From the NCBI GenBank assembly GCA_016212525.1, contig JACRGD010000010.1, positions 248,001-312,000 of the forward strand: a DNA stretch of 64,000 nucleotides. The letters are read 5' to 3'. This DNA is from Microcaldota archaeon (lineage in GTDB: Archaea > Micrarchaeota > Micrarchaeia > Anstonellales > Bilamarchaeaceae). The position numbers were made by a program, and so were the translations under genes. Below are positions 39,555 through 47,858 of this stretch, one piece after another (position 1 is the first letter of the stretch; every line of letters begins with the position of its first letter). The notes beneath the pieces are model-generated. The model had not been told where the DNA came from, made no database searches, and was given only the letters and a program-made list of their open reading frames with translations.

Positions 39555-39926
39555 TTATTGATTCTTGGCGTATTTTTCAGCCATTTCTCCAACAACAGGC
39601 AAGAGGAATTTCTCACCCATATATGCACGGTAACCGAAATAGAGCATTGCCAGGAAGATTATTGGGAAACAGATCAAACCAATTACAAACCAGGTCAATA
39701 CAACTGCAATCCCCCATAGAGCAACCTGGGAGATTAGTGCCTGATATGCATGGAATCGAAGGAAATCATCATTCTTTTTATCAGTAGCAAGAACGGCCAA
39801 TGGAGCCAGTATGCCAATAATATAAACTGCTGCAGCCCAAAGCTTATTATCCCCCGGAAGTTGAGATGGAGATTGAGCTGGAGCCGAACCAGAAACCTTA
39901 GTTTGTTGTGTTGTATTTTCAGCCAT
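39555..39926 (-). CDS. DUF4870/Tic20-like membrane protein
   Basis: MAENTTQQ...DNKLWAAAVYIIGILAPLAVLATDKKNDDFLRFHAYQALISQVALWGIAVVLTWFVIGLICFPIIFLAMLYFGYRAYMGEKF; start trimmed from 40013. Confidence 0.7.
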   Translation of the reverse strand: MAENTTQQTKVSGSAPAQSPSQLPGDNKLWAAAVYIIGILAPLAVLATDKKNDDFLRFHAYQALISQVALWGIAVVLTWFVIGLICFPIIFLAMLYFGYRAYMGEKFLLPVVGEMAEKYAKNQ

Positions 39927-40034
39927 GATATTACCTCGATAAATCTTACATAGATATATATACGTTAAACCGCCTATCTTTATATAGTTATAATATAGTA
40001 AGCCAGACCCCAAACAGATAAGGCAGGTGTTATT

Positions 40035-41495
40035 TTGGAACTGTATAACTCACTTACAAAAAAGACAGAACTATTTGAACCAGTCGAAAAAGACTCGAAA
40101 GAAGTAATGATGTATGTTTGCGGCATAACACCATATGACAGTGCACATATCGGACACGCAAGAACGTTCGTATCTTTCGATCTGCTAAAGAGATATCTTA
40201 CAAAGAAGGGATACCGTGTTTTTCATATACAAAATATAACAGATGTGGATGACAAAATAATCAAACGATGCAAAGAAACTGGTGCAGACCCAAAAATACT
40301 GACGACCATGAATCATGAGCGGGCACTAGAACTATTTGAAAGACTCAACATCATTAAGGCAAATATTTATCCAAAAGTCACAGAACATATAGGCGAAATA
40401 ATCGAGATAACCAAAACACTCGAGCAAAGGCATTACGCATACCCCACTACAACGGGAGTTTATTTCGATGTTTCAGAGTTTAGAAATTATGGCGAACTTT
40501 CGGGTCAGAAAATAGAGGAAATGCACGCAGGCGCAAGAATAGAACCTGATGAAACCAAACAAGATGCCATGGACTTTGCATTATGGAAAAGTAGCAAAGG
40601 AGAAATACTGGAATTCGAATCGCCCTGGGGGTTAGGACGACCCGGTTGGCACATAGAGTGCTCGGCAATGTCGCTTAAGTATTCAAAAGGCAGAACGCTC
40701 GACATACACGGTGGAGCGAGAGATTTGATTTTTCCCCATCATGAGAATGAGATCGCACAAAGCGAAGCTGCAAATGGGAAACAGTTCGCCAAATACTGGG
40801 CACATACGGGCTTCCTAACAGTAAACGGAGAGAAAATGAGCAAATCACTCGGGAATTTCGTAACTCTCGAAGACGCACTAAATCGATTCTCGACAAATGC
40901 AGTGAGAGCATTCTTCCTCGCAGCACACTATCGGGCACCGCTTGATTATAGCGAAGATGCACTTGAATCAATGGAAGAAACGGTAGAACGAATCTTCAAC
41001 TCATTAGGCCTCATAAGAGAAGCTGCAGGCGTCAAAACTCAGGTTAAGGATGAAGAATTTAGAAATCAGACAAAATCACACATAAAACAGTTTTATGCAA
41101 ACTTGGACAGGGACCTAAATACCCCAAGTGCACTCTCAGAATTATTTGGATTATTAAGAGTGGCAAATACACAAGTAACAAAAACAGAACCAGATCGCAG
41201 TGAACTCAAAAAAGTCCAGGACGCAATTGAAGAAATGCTTTGGGTGTTGGGCCTTGTTGAACCATTGCCAAGCTTAGGAGGAAAAGAAAAAGAACTCCTG
41301 GACTTAGTAGCGGAACTTAAATCAAAAACAGAGGAGAGTGAAGCAGAACAAATATTAAAATACATAATAAAAATGCGCAATGATGCCCGTCAAACCAAGG
41401 ACTTTAAAAGATCGGATTTGATCAGAGATAAGTTAAAGAACATAGGAATTGTTATTGAGGATTCGAAATCGGGCGTCCGGTGGAAACTGATTTGA
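40035..41495 (+). CDS. cysS: Cysteinyl-tRNA synthetase
   Basis: MYVCGITPYDSAHIGHARTFVSFDLLKRYL...GWHIECSAMS...EKMSKSLGNFVT (HIGH and KMSKS). Confidence 0.95.
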   Translation: MELYNSLTKKTELFEPVEKDSKEVMMYVCGITPYDSAHIGHARTFVSFDLLKRYLTKKGYRVFHIQNITDVDDKIIKRCKETGADPKILTTMNHERALELFERLNIIKANIYPKVTEHIGEIIEITKTLEQRHYAYPTTTGVYFDVSEFRNYGELSGQKIEEMHAGARIEPDETKQDAMDFALWKSSKGEILEFESPWGLGRPGWHIECSAMSLKYSKGRTLDIHGGARDLIFPHHENEIAQSEAANGKQFAKYWAHTGFLTVNGEKMSKSLGNFVTLEDALNRFSTNAVRAFFLAAHYRAPLDYSEDALESMEETVERIFNSLGLIREAAGVKTQVKDEEFRNQTKSHIKQFYANLDRDLNTPSALSELFGLLRVANTQVTKTEPDRSELKKVQDAIEEMLWVLGLVEPLPSLGGKEKELLDLVAELKSKTEESEAEQILKYIIKMRNDARQTKDFKRSDLIRDKLKNIGIVIEDSKSGVRWKLI

Positions 41496-41504
41496 GGTTA
41501 TTAA

Positions 41505-42143
41505 ATGAATAAGATAAAAATTGCGATTCTCGCATCGGGTCGAGGCAGTAATTTCGAAGCCATTGCTAAGGCAGTCAAAGATGGAACTTGTCATGCCCAG
41601 ATAATGGTACTTATAACAAACAAACCAGACGCAGGAGCAATAAAAATAGCACAAAATTACAAGATACCGGTCGAGATAGTTGAACGAAAAAGTTTTGCTA
41701 ATAGAGACGGACTCGACCTAAAGATAAAGAGCATACTCGATCAGAACAAAGTCGAGCTGGTCGTACTCGCAGGATACATGCTTTTGATAAAGAATAAGTC
41801 GCTTCTTGAAAAATACGAAAACAGAATAATAAACATACATCCATCGCTCTTGCCAGCATTTCCGGGAGAGAGCGCCCAGAAGGATGCATTCGAATATGGA
41901 GCGAAAATATCGGGACTCACAATACATTTTGTCAATGAAACACTCGATGGCGGAGCGATCATTTATCAGGAAGCAGTAGACATTAGCGAATGTGAAAATG
42001 AATACGACGTCGCTCGAGAGATAATAACAAGAGAGCATAGTGCATATGCCAAAGTAATCGACATGTTTGCTAGAGGAAAATTCACAACAGAGGGAAGACG
42101 TGTGAAGTACGTAGAAAACAATAAAGAGGGGAAACATGAATGA
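41505..42143 (+). CDS. purN: Phosphoribosylglycinamide formyltransferase
   Basis: KIAILASGRGSNFEAIAKAVKDG...NIHPSLLPAFPG...GLTIHFVNETLDGGAIIYQEAVDI. Confidence 0.93.
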   Translation: MNKIKIAILASGRGSNFEAIAKAVKDGTCHAQIMVLITNKPDAGAIKIAQNYKIPVEIVERKSFANRDGLDLKIKSILDQNKVELVVLAGYMLLIKNKSLLEKYENRIINIHPSLLPAFPGESAQKDAFEYGAKISGLTIHFVNETLDGGAIIYQEAVDISECENEYDVAREIITREHSAYAKVIDMFARGKFTTEGRRVKYVENNKEGKHE

Positions 42144-42510
42144 ATCCAGGAAAGAATTGGCAATCGGATTTTTGAAAATGATAGTTTCTAAGAAAATAAA
42201 GGAAGCATACGAAAAATATACTTCTTCAAAAATGATTCACCATAACGCTTATTTTCCTGGAGATGCAAAAAGCCTTGAAAAAGGAATGCTTGATAGTCAT
42301 GCTAAATTCCCAGACACCAGCATTGACATAAAAAGAGCCATTGAAGAAGGAGAGTTCGTAGCAGTACATTCGCACGTTAAAATGCAACCCGCACAGCCAG
42401 GAATTGCAGTTGTGCACCTTTTCAGATTTGAAAATAACAAGATAGTTGAAATGTGGGACGTGGGTCAAGAAATACCTAAAAATTCACCTAACAAGAATGG
42501 AATATTTTGA
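42136..42510 (+). CDS. SnoaL/NTF2-like protein
   Basis: YEKYTSSKMIHHNAYFPGDAKSLEKGML...VAVHSHVKMQP...GIAVVHLFRFENNKIVEMWDVGQEIP. Confidence 0.8.
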   Translation: MNESRKELAIGFLKMIVSKKIKEAYEKYTSSKMIHHNAYFPGDAKSLEKGMLDSHAKFPDTSIDIKRAIEEGEFVAVHSHVKMQPAQPGIAVVHLFRFENNKIVEMWDVGQEIPKNSPNKNGIF

Positions 42511-42643
42511 ACTAAAGAGGAGAGAATGCTAAAACAGTTCGAACGTCTCAAGTATCGGAAACCGGTTGCCCGAAACGGGAAACAATAACAAGAAAACGAG
42601 CCTAGACCGTAAGGGAGACGATGCTCCCGTTTCGATCATCATC

Positions 42644-42672
42644 AAAACGTCTTTCGTACCTCAAGACGTTTT
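42644..42672 (-). terminator. Perfect 10-bp hairpin (AAAACGTCTT/AAGACGTTTT) abutting the tRNA-Lys 3' end; possible terminator or processing element
   Basis: 42644-42653 AAAACGTCTT and 42663-42672 AAGACGTTTT, 9-nt loop; the adjacent base 42673 is the tRNA discriminator. Confidence 0.55.
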
Positions 42673-42781
42673 CGGGCCTGGAGGGATTTGAACCCTCGGC
42701 GGTCGGATTACTCTCGCGGAAAACGTTTTAGTGTTTTCTTAGCTAAGAGTCCGATACTCTACCAAGCTGAGCTACAGGCCC
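42673..42781 (-). tRNA. tRNA-Lys (CTT) with ~35-nt anticodon-loop intron
   Basis: GGGCCTG-TA-GCTCAGCTTGGTAGAGT-A-TCGGA-CTCTTA[intron]A-TCCGA-CCGCC-GAGGG-TTCAAAT-CCCTC-CAGGCCC-G; CCA not encoded. Confidence 0.9.
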
Positions 42782-42816
42782 AGAATTGAGTTGAATAAAG
42801 TGAAACTCAGTTCTGT
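42782..42816 (-). repeat. 35-nt leader repeat, copy 1: inverted repeat AGAACTGAGTT...AACTCAATTCT abutting the 5' end of tRNA-Lys
   Basis: + strand agaattgagttgaataaagtgaaactcagttctgt; 32/35 identical to copy 2 at 43969. Confidence 0.85.
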
Positions 42817-42844
42817 TGGGAAGGTCAAACAACCTTTCCATCAA

Positions 42845-42962
42845 TGCCGCAGGCCTGGATTGAACAAGCGACCCCACCGTCACAAATTTTTAGGAAAAGC
42901 ACCATTAAAAGTAACTTTTCAAAAATCTTCAGCGGTGTGCTCTACCACTGAGCTACTGCGGC
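42845..42962 (-). tRNA. tRNA-Phe (GAA) with ~46-nt anticodon-loop intron
   Basis: GCCGCAG-TA-GCTCAGTGGTAGAGC-A-CACCG-CTGAAG[intron]A-CGGTG-GGGTC-GCTTG-TTCAATC-CAGGC-CTGCGGC-A; intron forms a stem ATTTTTGAAAAG/CTTTTCCTAAAAAT. Confidence 0.9.
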
Positions 42963-43030
42963 ACACAAGCAGAATAGAATATTTATCAAAAGAGTTTAAA
43001 AGTAATGTGCAGGAGAACTGCACAAAAAGT

Positions 43031-43336
43031 TCATTTTTTAGCGACCTTTTCTTCCTTTAAAACGAGTTTTGCAATCATAAAGACCACAAATGCAAGGATA
43101 ATGAAATTGACTAATGCACCCAAAAAAGAACCCCATTTTAGAACAACAGGACCGATCGTCGCAGTGGCTGTTTTCCATTCACCACCAGGAATGAAAAAAG
43201 TTACGATTGGCATAATGATATCATTGACAAGTGATTGTATGAGGGCAGTGGAAGCTACACCCATAATAAAGGCAACGGCAAGACCAATAACTTTGTATTC
43301 TATCAAGAATTCCCTAAATTCTGAGTGTATAGACAT
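43031..43336 (-). CDS. mscL: Large-conductance mechanosensitive channel
   Basis: MSIHSEFREFLIEYKVIGLAVAFIMGVASTALIQSLVNDIIMPIVTFFIPGGEW; start trimmed from 43363. Confidence 0.85.
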   Translation of the reverse strand: MSIHSEFREFLIEYKVIGLAVAFIMGVASTALIQSLVNDIIMPIVTFFIPGGEWKTATATIGPVVLKWGSFLGALVNFIILAFVVFMIAKLVLKEEKVAKK

Positions 43337-43432
43337 AATTGAACACCTTGAGAGAAATACCATAAAGGGAGTCTTTAAATAGATTTCTGGAGAATATTAG
43401 CTTCTACAACATACTTATTACGAGGTAGTATA

Positions 43433-43735
43433 ATGGCAAAAGTTAGAATTACACTTATAGGCGAAGATGCAGCAGCACTAGATAATGTAGTAAATCAAAT
43501 AAAAGATTTGGCAAAAATGCTTAGCATGAAATTTGCAGGTCCAGTAAGATTACCAAGAAAGAAGTTGGAGATATTCTGTAGAAGAACTCCATGTGGTGAT
43601 GGAACTGATACATATGAACACTGGGAAAAGAGAGTCTCAAAAAGATTGGTTGATGTAGAAGGAGATGACATCAAACAGATCTTAAGAATAAAAGTACCAA
43701 CCAGCGTTCTAGTAAAGATCGCATTAAACAACTAA
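43433..43735 (+). CDS. rps10: Ribosomal protein S10 (uS10)
   Basis: KVRITLIGEDAAALDNVVNQIKDLAKMLSMKFAGPVRLPRKKLEIFCRRTPCGDGTDTYEHWEKRVSKRLVDV. Confidence 0.95.
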   Translation: MAKVRITLIGEDAAALDNVVNQIKDLAKMLSMKFAGPVRLPRKKLEIFCRRTPCGDGTDTYEHWEKRVSKRLVDVEGDDIKQILRIKVPTSVLVKIALNN

Positions 43736-43856
43736 TCTTATTTTTAATTTAGTTTCTAATTCTAAGCTCATCGAAGGATTAATTTACACAGCTGATTTGA
43801 TTCATTTACCCAGAAATAGGAGCTCAAAACAGAGAACTTAGAGTTCGTACATTCTC

Positions 43857-43897
43857 AAATAAACCCTTCAGTCGCTACGCTCCTTCAGGCTTTATTT
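43857..43897 (-). terminator. Imperfect hairpin (AAATAAACCC/GGCTTTATTT) at the tRNA-Ala 3' end
   Basis: 43857-43866 pairs with 43888-43897 (9/10), ending on the tRNA discriminator base. Confidence 0.45.
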
Positions 43898-43968
43898 GGA
43901 CTTGGGGGGACTCGCACCCCCGGCCTCTCCGATGCGAACGGAGCGCTCTGCTGCTGAGCTACAAGCCC
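43897..43968 (-). tRNA. tRNA-Ala (CGC), intron-less
   Basis: GGGCTTG-TA-GCTCAGCAGCAGAGC-G-CTCCG-TTCGCAT-CGGAG-AGGCC-GGGGG-TGCGAGT-CCCCC-CAAGTCC-A; G3:U70 identity pair present. Confidence 0.93.
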
Positions 43969-44003
43969 AGAATTGAGTTGAACAGTGTGAAACTCAGTTC
44001 TGT
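43969..44003 (-). repeat. 35-nt leader repeat, copy 2, abutting the 5' end of tRNA-Ala
   Basis: + strand agaattgagttgaacagtgtgaaactcagttctgt; 32/35 match to copy 1, identical placement relative to tRNA nt 1. Confidence 0.85.
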
Positions 44004-44143
44004 GAGCGCGCTTTAGCGCGCGAAGTGTATGAGCAATTAAGATCGATTATGTCAAGAAGACAGATCAGTCAATTTAAAATATAACTAAAGGATATTTGAT
44101 TAGAAATAGATATCAAACGAATTTAAAAAATATATAGAGGGGA

Positions 44144-44257
44144 TTAAGAGCATCCGCCCCATCCGCAACCATAACAGACCTTGCATCCTTCCTGAAAAAC
44201 TAATCTCCCGCTGCAAGAAGGACACATTCCTTTTTTGATTTTTTCTGCTTCGGACAT
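44144..44257 (-). CDS. 37-aa zinc-ribbon mini-protein resembling the C-terminal zinc finger of B12-dependent ribonucleotide reductase
   Basis: Read by hand (below track cutoff): MSEAEKIKKGMCPSCSGRLVFQEGCKVCYGCGWGGCS*; two CxxC pairs plus CGWxxC. Confidence 0.7.
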   Translation of the reverse strand: MSEAEKIKKGMCPSCSGRLVFQEGCKVCYGCGWGGCS

Positions 44258-44433
44258 ATGTACACCGGAACTTATTTTCCGATTTGCATTATAAAGCAGC
44301 AGTTCTTCTTCTGAATTTGAAATACACAGAAGTTAATCAGAATCAACCTAACCGAAAAACAAACGATAATGAAAAGTAACAAAAAATGAAAATCCAAATG
44401 CATTAAATATCTTAGTTTACATAGTTCTGCAAC

Positions 44434-45612
44434 ATGACCCAAATGGATTATGTTCGGATTTTCAGAGAAGCTAAAGGAACAATGGAACCTCAGCTCCAAA
44501 GGCTCAGGGACATATTACAAAATCCCAAGGCAAGATCGGCTGCATATGAAGTTCTTTTAGCGGATTCGATAGGAACCAGAGCCAGAGTCTCAGTTAATGG
44601 AGAAGGCCCATTAATTGCCCATGCAGTAGCAACTTCAAGCAGAGCCGTAGGAGATATAGTAAGTAGAATCCAGGGTGCACTCACGCTTAGAGGCGCCTTC
44701 GAAGCAGTAGCAAAACAAGTCGAACCAAGATTGGCACAGGTTAAAACACTTTTAGACGATCAAACAGCCAGAATTTCTAAAGAAAACAGAGCACTACTCA
44801 CCACTGCCGTTAGTGGACTCGATAGAGCCATTTTATCAAGAGACTTTAGCATTCTGAGTACCGCCATTACCGCATTTGACAAAACAGTTAAAGACTCGAA
44901 AATCAACATTGCACAAACGGCAACGAATCCCAAGTACACTTCAGCACCTCTTTCTGAAGGAGACTTTAATCTAACAAAGCAGGATATATCAACACTCACA
45001 GAAGCACTAAATAAACTCGGAAACCTCTATAAAGCAGATGAATCCGAACAGAGAGGCGGAAGATTAGGTCTTATAGAGGCTGCGTGGTTGGATGATTTTA
45101 CACCATACATAGTAACGCGTTCGATAGCTTTCGATCTTATGCGCCATGCAGAAAAAATAGGCAACCCGACAGAAATATATGCTGCAATAGTCGAAGCTAG
45201 ACGCAGGGCAATACGGTCAGCAAACGAAGGCCGTGAAGATAAAATCGCAGTCCCTCCGAGTTCGTTGGTTAGACCAGTATCAGCAATTGAATTTACATTA
45301 GGTACACGAAACGCTAGCACACAACTAGAAGTTGAAACACGTGTTGCAGGTGCACATATCTCAAGTGTGGTCAAGGGCACATATAGAGAAATTTTTGCGT
45401 CATACAACGGCCCGCTAGAGCAGGAAGGAGCAATAGTTCCAACATTCGATGAACTTTCACCATACTGTCCATTCGATACTAGCACTTTAAGAACTGAGAA
45501 CGGACCGGGATTTGTGTTGTTCGTAAGAAACGAGCGATTGCTAGTGGCAGTAAGATCGGACAGTTTCATAGGTCAGCCAGTTTCAACTGACGAATATGGC
45601 TATCGATTCTAG
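44434..45612 (+). CDS. Hypothetical protein
   Basis: 392-aa ORF with codon usage like its neighbours; no recognised family. Confidence 0.6.
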   Translation: MTQMDYVRIFREAKGTMEPQLQRLRDILQNPKARSAAYEVLLADSIGTRARVSVNGEGPLIAHAVATSSRAVGDIVSRIQGALTLRGAFEAVAKQVEPRLAQVKTLLDDQTARISKENRALLTTAVSGLDRAILSRDFSILSTAITAFDKTVKDSKINIAQTATNPKYTSAPLSEGDFNLTKQDISTLTEALNKLGNLYKADESEQRGGRLGLIEAAWLDDFTPYIVTRSIAFDLMRHAEKIGNPTEIYAAIVEARRRAIRSANEGREDKIAVPPSSLVRPVSAIEFTLGTRNASTQLEVETRVAGAHISSVVKGTYREIFASYNGPLEQEGAIVPTFDELSPYCPFDTSTLRTENGPGFVLFVRNERLLVAVRSDSFIGQPVSTDEYGYRF

Positions 45613-45640
45613 TTTAATTTCTTTTCTTTATTATTACTAG

Positions 45641-45733
45641 TGTGGATGATGACTAAGGTGATCGCCGAACTTTAGCTCTAAGCCCTTACCGGCCACAGCG
45701 ACAGTAGTGAGGAGTGATGTGCGGTCTGACACA
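45641..45733 (+). ncRNA. Candidate box C/D sRNA
   Basis: TGTG-G-ATGATGA ... CTGA-CACA: 4-bp terminal stem, canonical C and D boxes with k-turn geometry; a 12-nt spacer then CCGA fits a D' box; GTGATGT resembles C'. Confidence 0.5.
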
Positions 45734-45999
45734 ATAATTTAAATGAAATCAGCGATCAGGTAAGACAACCTTAGGTGTGAGAGAAAAACTAATCTGGATA
45801 TTAAATTACAGCAGTTGCATTATTGATCGATTCAAACCCAAAAAATACTCGCAGGTGGACTGGGAATATACATATTCGTATTGAAGAAAACAGGGATACG
45901 GAAATAATTAATAACTCACATTTAGGAAAGTATGGCAATATAAATAAGGCAAGACAAACCAAAAAGAGACATAAAATAGAATAACAAGAGAGTGAGAAA

Positions 46000-46599
46000 A
46001 TGAACTTTGAAGAAGTAGTAATGAAAAGATACGCAACCAAATCGTTTGATGGTAAAATGATTGACGAGACAAAAGTAAACAAGCTTCTCGAACTGATAAG
46101 ATACTCGGCATCATCATTCAATTTGCAACCATGGAAAGTCAAGATAGTAAAGGACAGACAAACCAAAGAAAAACTTTCACCTCTTTCATGGAATCAACCT
46201 CAGATAACCACGTGTTCCCATCTTTTGATTTTCTGCGCAGAAACGGAAGTAAAGGAACTTATAGACAAACTGGAAAAACAGATGCTCGCAGCAGGTGCAG
46301 AAAAAGAAAAGATCGCAAACTACATCAAAATGATGCGGGACTTCGAAGCGGGGATGACTCCAGAACAGAGATTAATCTGGGCACAAAAACAAGCATACAT
46401 AGCATTAGGAAATGCAATAAACGGCGCAAAGGCACTGGGCTTTGATTCCTGTCCAATGGAAGGATTTGATCCAAAAGGATATGCAAGGGAACTTGGGTTA
46501 CCCGCACACATTGTTCCAACAGTAGTTTGCCCAATAGGTTTTGCAAACGACAAACCAATGGCAAAAATGCGGTTTGATGCAAAGGACATAATAGCATAA
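46000..46599 (+). CDS. Nitroreductase-family NAD(P)H-dependent flavoprotein
   Basis: MNFEEVVMKRYATKSFDGKMIDETKVNKLLELIRYSASSFNLQPWKVKIVKD...AYIALGNAINGAKALGFDSCPMEGFDP. Confidence 0.88.
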   Translation: MNFEEVVMKRYATKSFDGKMIDETKVNKLLELIRYSASSFNLQPWKVKIVKDRQTKEKLSPLSWNQPQITTCSHLLIFCAETEVKELIDKLEKQMLAAGAEKEKIANYIKMMRDFEAGMTPEQRLIWAQKQAYIALGNAINGAKALGFDSCPMEGFDPKGYARELGLPAHIVPTVVCPIGFANDKPMAKMRFDAKDIIA

Positions 46600-46634
46600 T
46601 TTTTCTTATTATTTTTCCCAGAATCGGGGATCAT

Positions 46635-47282
46635 ATGATTAAACAAAATTTCATGTACCTCTTCTTCTCTTTGATACTGATATTTGTGCTGTATCCGTTT
46701 TTTGAAAACAACTTAATTCTCATCAACATTATCTCATCGGCCATAGTAATAAGTAGCGTCTATTCGATAAGCAGCGAGAAAAAAGCCTTTCTCATAGGAC
46801 TAATCCTGGCAGGAGGAGCATTTGTAGCAAACTGGTTCATGATAATAGATGGCTCAAATTTAGTAATGGGAATAAATGCAATATTGACAGTATTGTTCTA
46901 CGGATTTACCATGTATCAGATAATCAGATACATAATGAATGCAAATGAAGTGAACATGCAGGTAATATTTGCAGCGATCTCACTTTACATATTAGTTGGA
47001 ATAACCTGGGGGTTTGCATACACGCTCATAGAACTGGTAAAACCAGGCTCATTTTATTTTTCAGAGCAGATATCCAGAAGCCAATTCGTATGGCCAGACC
47101 TGCTTTACTTTAGTTTCATAACACTGACGACCCTTGGATATGGAGACATAGTCCCCATTTCAGCATTGGCACGCTCATTCACAATAATTGAGGCAATAAT
47201 GGGAGTTTTCTATATAGCAATTACGATATCTAGATTGGTCAGTCTGTACAAAACAGAGGATAAAAAAGAAAGGAGCGAATAA
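46635..47282 (+). CDS. Ion (potassium) channel family protein
   Basis: Selectivity filter region FSFITLTTLGYGDIVPISALARSFTIIEAIMGVFYIAITISRLV with upstream TM segments. Confidence 0.85.
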   Translation: MIKQNFMYLFFSLILIFVLYPFFENNLILINIISSAIVISSVYSISSEKKAFLIGLILAGGAFVANWFMIIDGSNLVMGINAILTVLFYGFTMYQIIRYIMNANEVNMQVIFAAISLYILVGITWGFAYTLIELVKPGSFYFSEQISRSQFVWPDLLYFSFITLTTLGYGDIVPISALARSFTIIEAIMGVFYIAITISRLVSLYKTEDKKERSE

Positions 47283-47283
47283 A

Positions 47284-47811
47284 ATGGAAGACAAAACCAA
47301 GCGGATCGTTTTTGGAGGGGGCTGTTTTTGGTGCACGGAAGCAGTATTCGACTTATTTGAAGGAGTAATTAGAACGACTTCTGGGTATGCTGGAGGAAAT
47401 ACAAAGAATCCGACATACGAAGACATATGTAATGGAGATACTGGACATGCAGAGGTTCTACAAATAGAATATGAACCAGAAAAAATATCACTGGAAAAAT
47501 TGCTGGATATCTTCTTTACAATGCACGATCCAACTTCACTCAATAGACAGGGTGCAGATACAGGAACGCAGTATCGGTCCGTAGTTCTTTATACGAATAA
47601 TGACCAAAAAATGATAATCGAGGAATTCATAAAAAAAACTCGCAAAGAATATGATAAACCAATAGTAACACAGGTGGAAAAATTAACTGAGTTTTTTCCA
47701 TCTGAAGAATATCATCAAAAATACTATAAACGAAACTCAGGCCAACCATATTGTTCAATAGTAATAGGGTCAAAAATCCAAAAAGTAAAGAAGAAATATG
47801 GCTTAAAGTAG
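47284..47811 (+). CDS. msrA: Peptide-methionine (S)-S-oxide reductase
   Basis: KRIVFGGGCFWCTEAVFDLFEGVIRTTSGYAGGNTKNPTYEDICNGDTGHAEVLQIEYEP. Confidence 0.95.
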   Translation: MEDKTKRIVFGGGCFWCTEAVFDLFEGVIRTTSGYAGGNTKNPTYEDICNGDTGHAEVLQIEYEPEKISLEKLLDIFFTMHDPTSLNRQGADTGTQYRSVVLYTNNDQKMIIEEFIKKTRKEYDKPIVTQVEKLTEFFPSEEYHQKYYKRNSGQPYCSIVIGSKIQKVKKKYGLK

Positions 47812-47858
47812 TAGAGTTATAATAAGGTATATAAACTGGTTTTGATATATTTACACAC

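Noticed and set aside
42600-42650. Box C-like ATGATGA on the minus strand downstream of tRNA-Lys
   Set aside because: No CTGA D box with a matching flanking stem was found in the segment.
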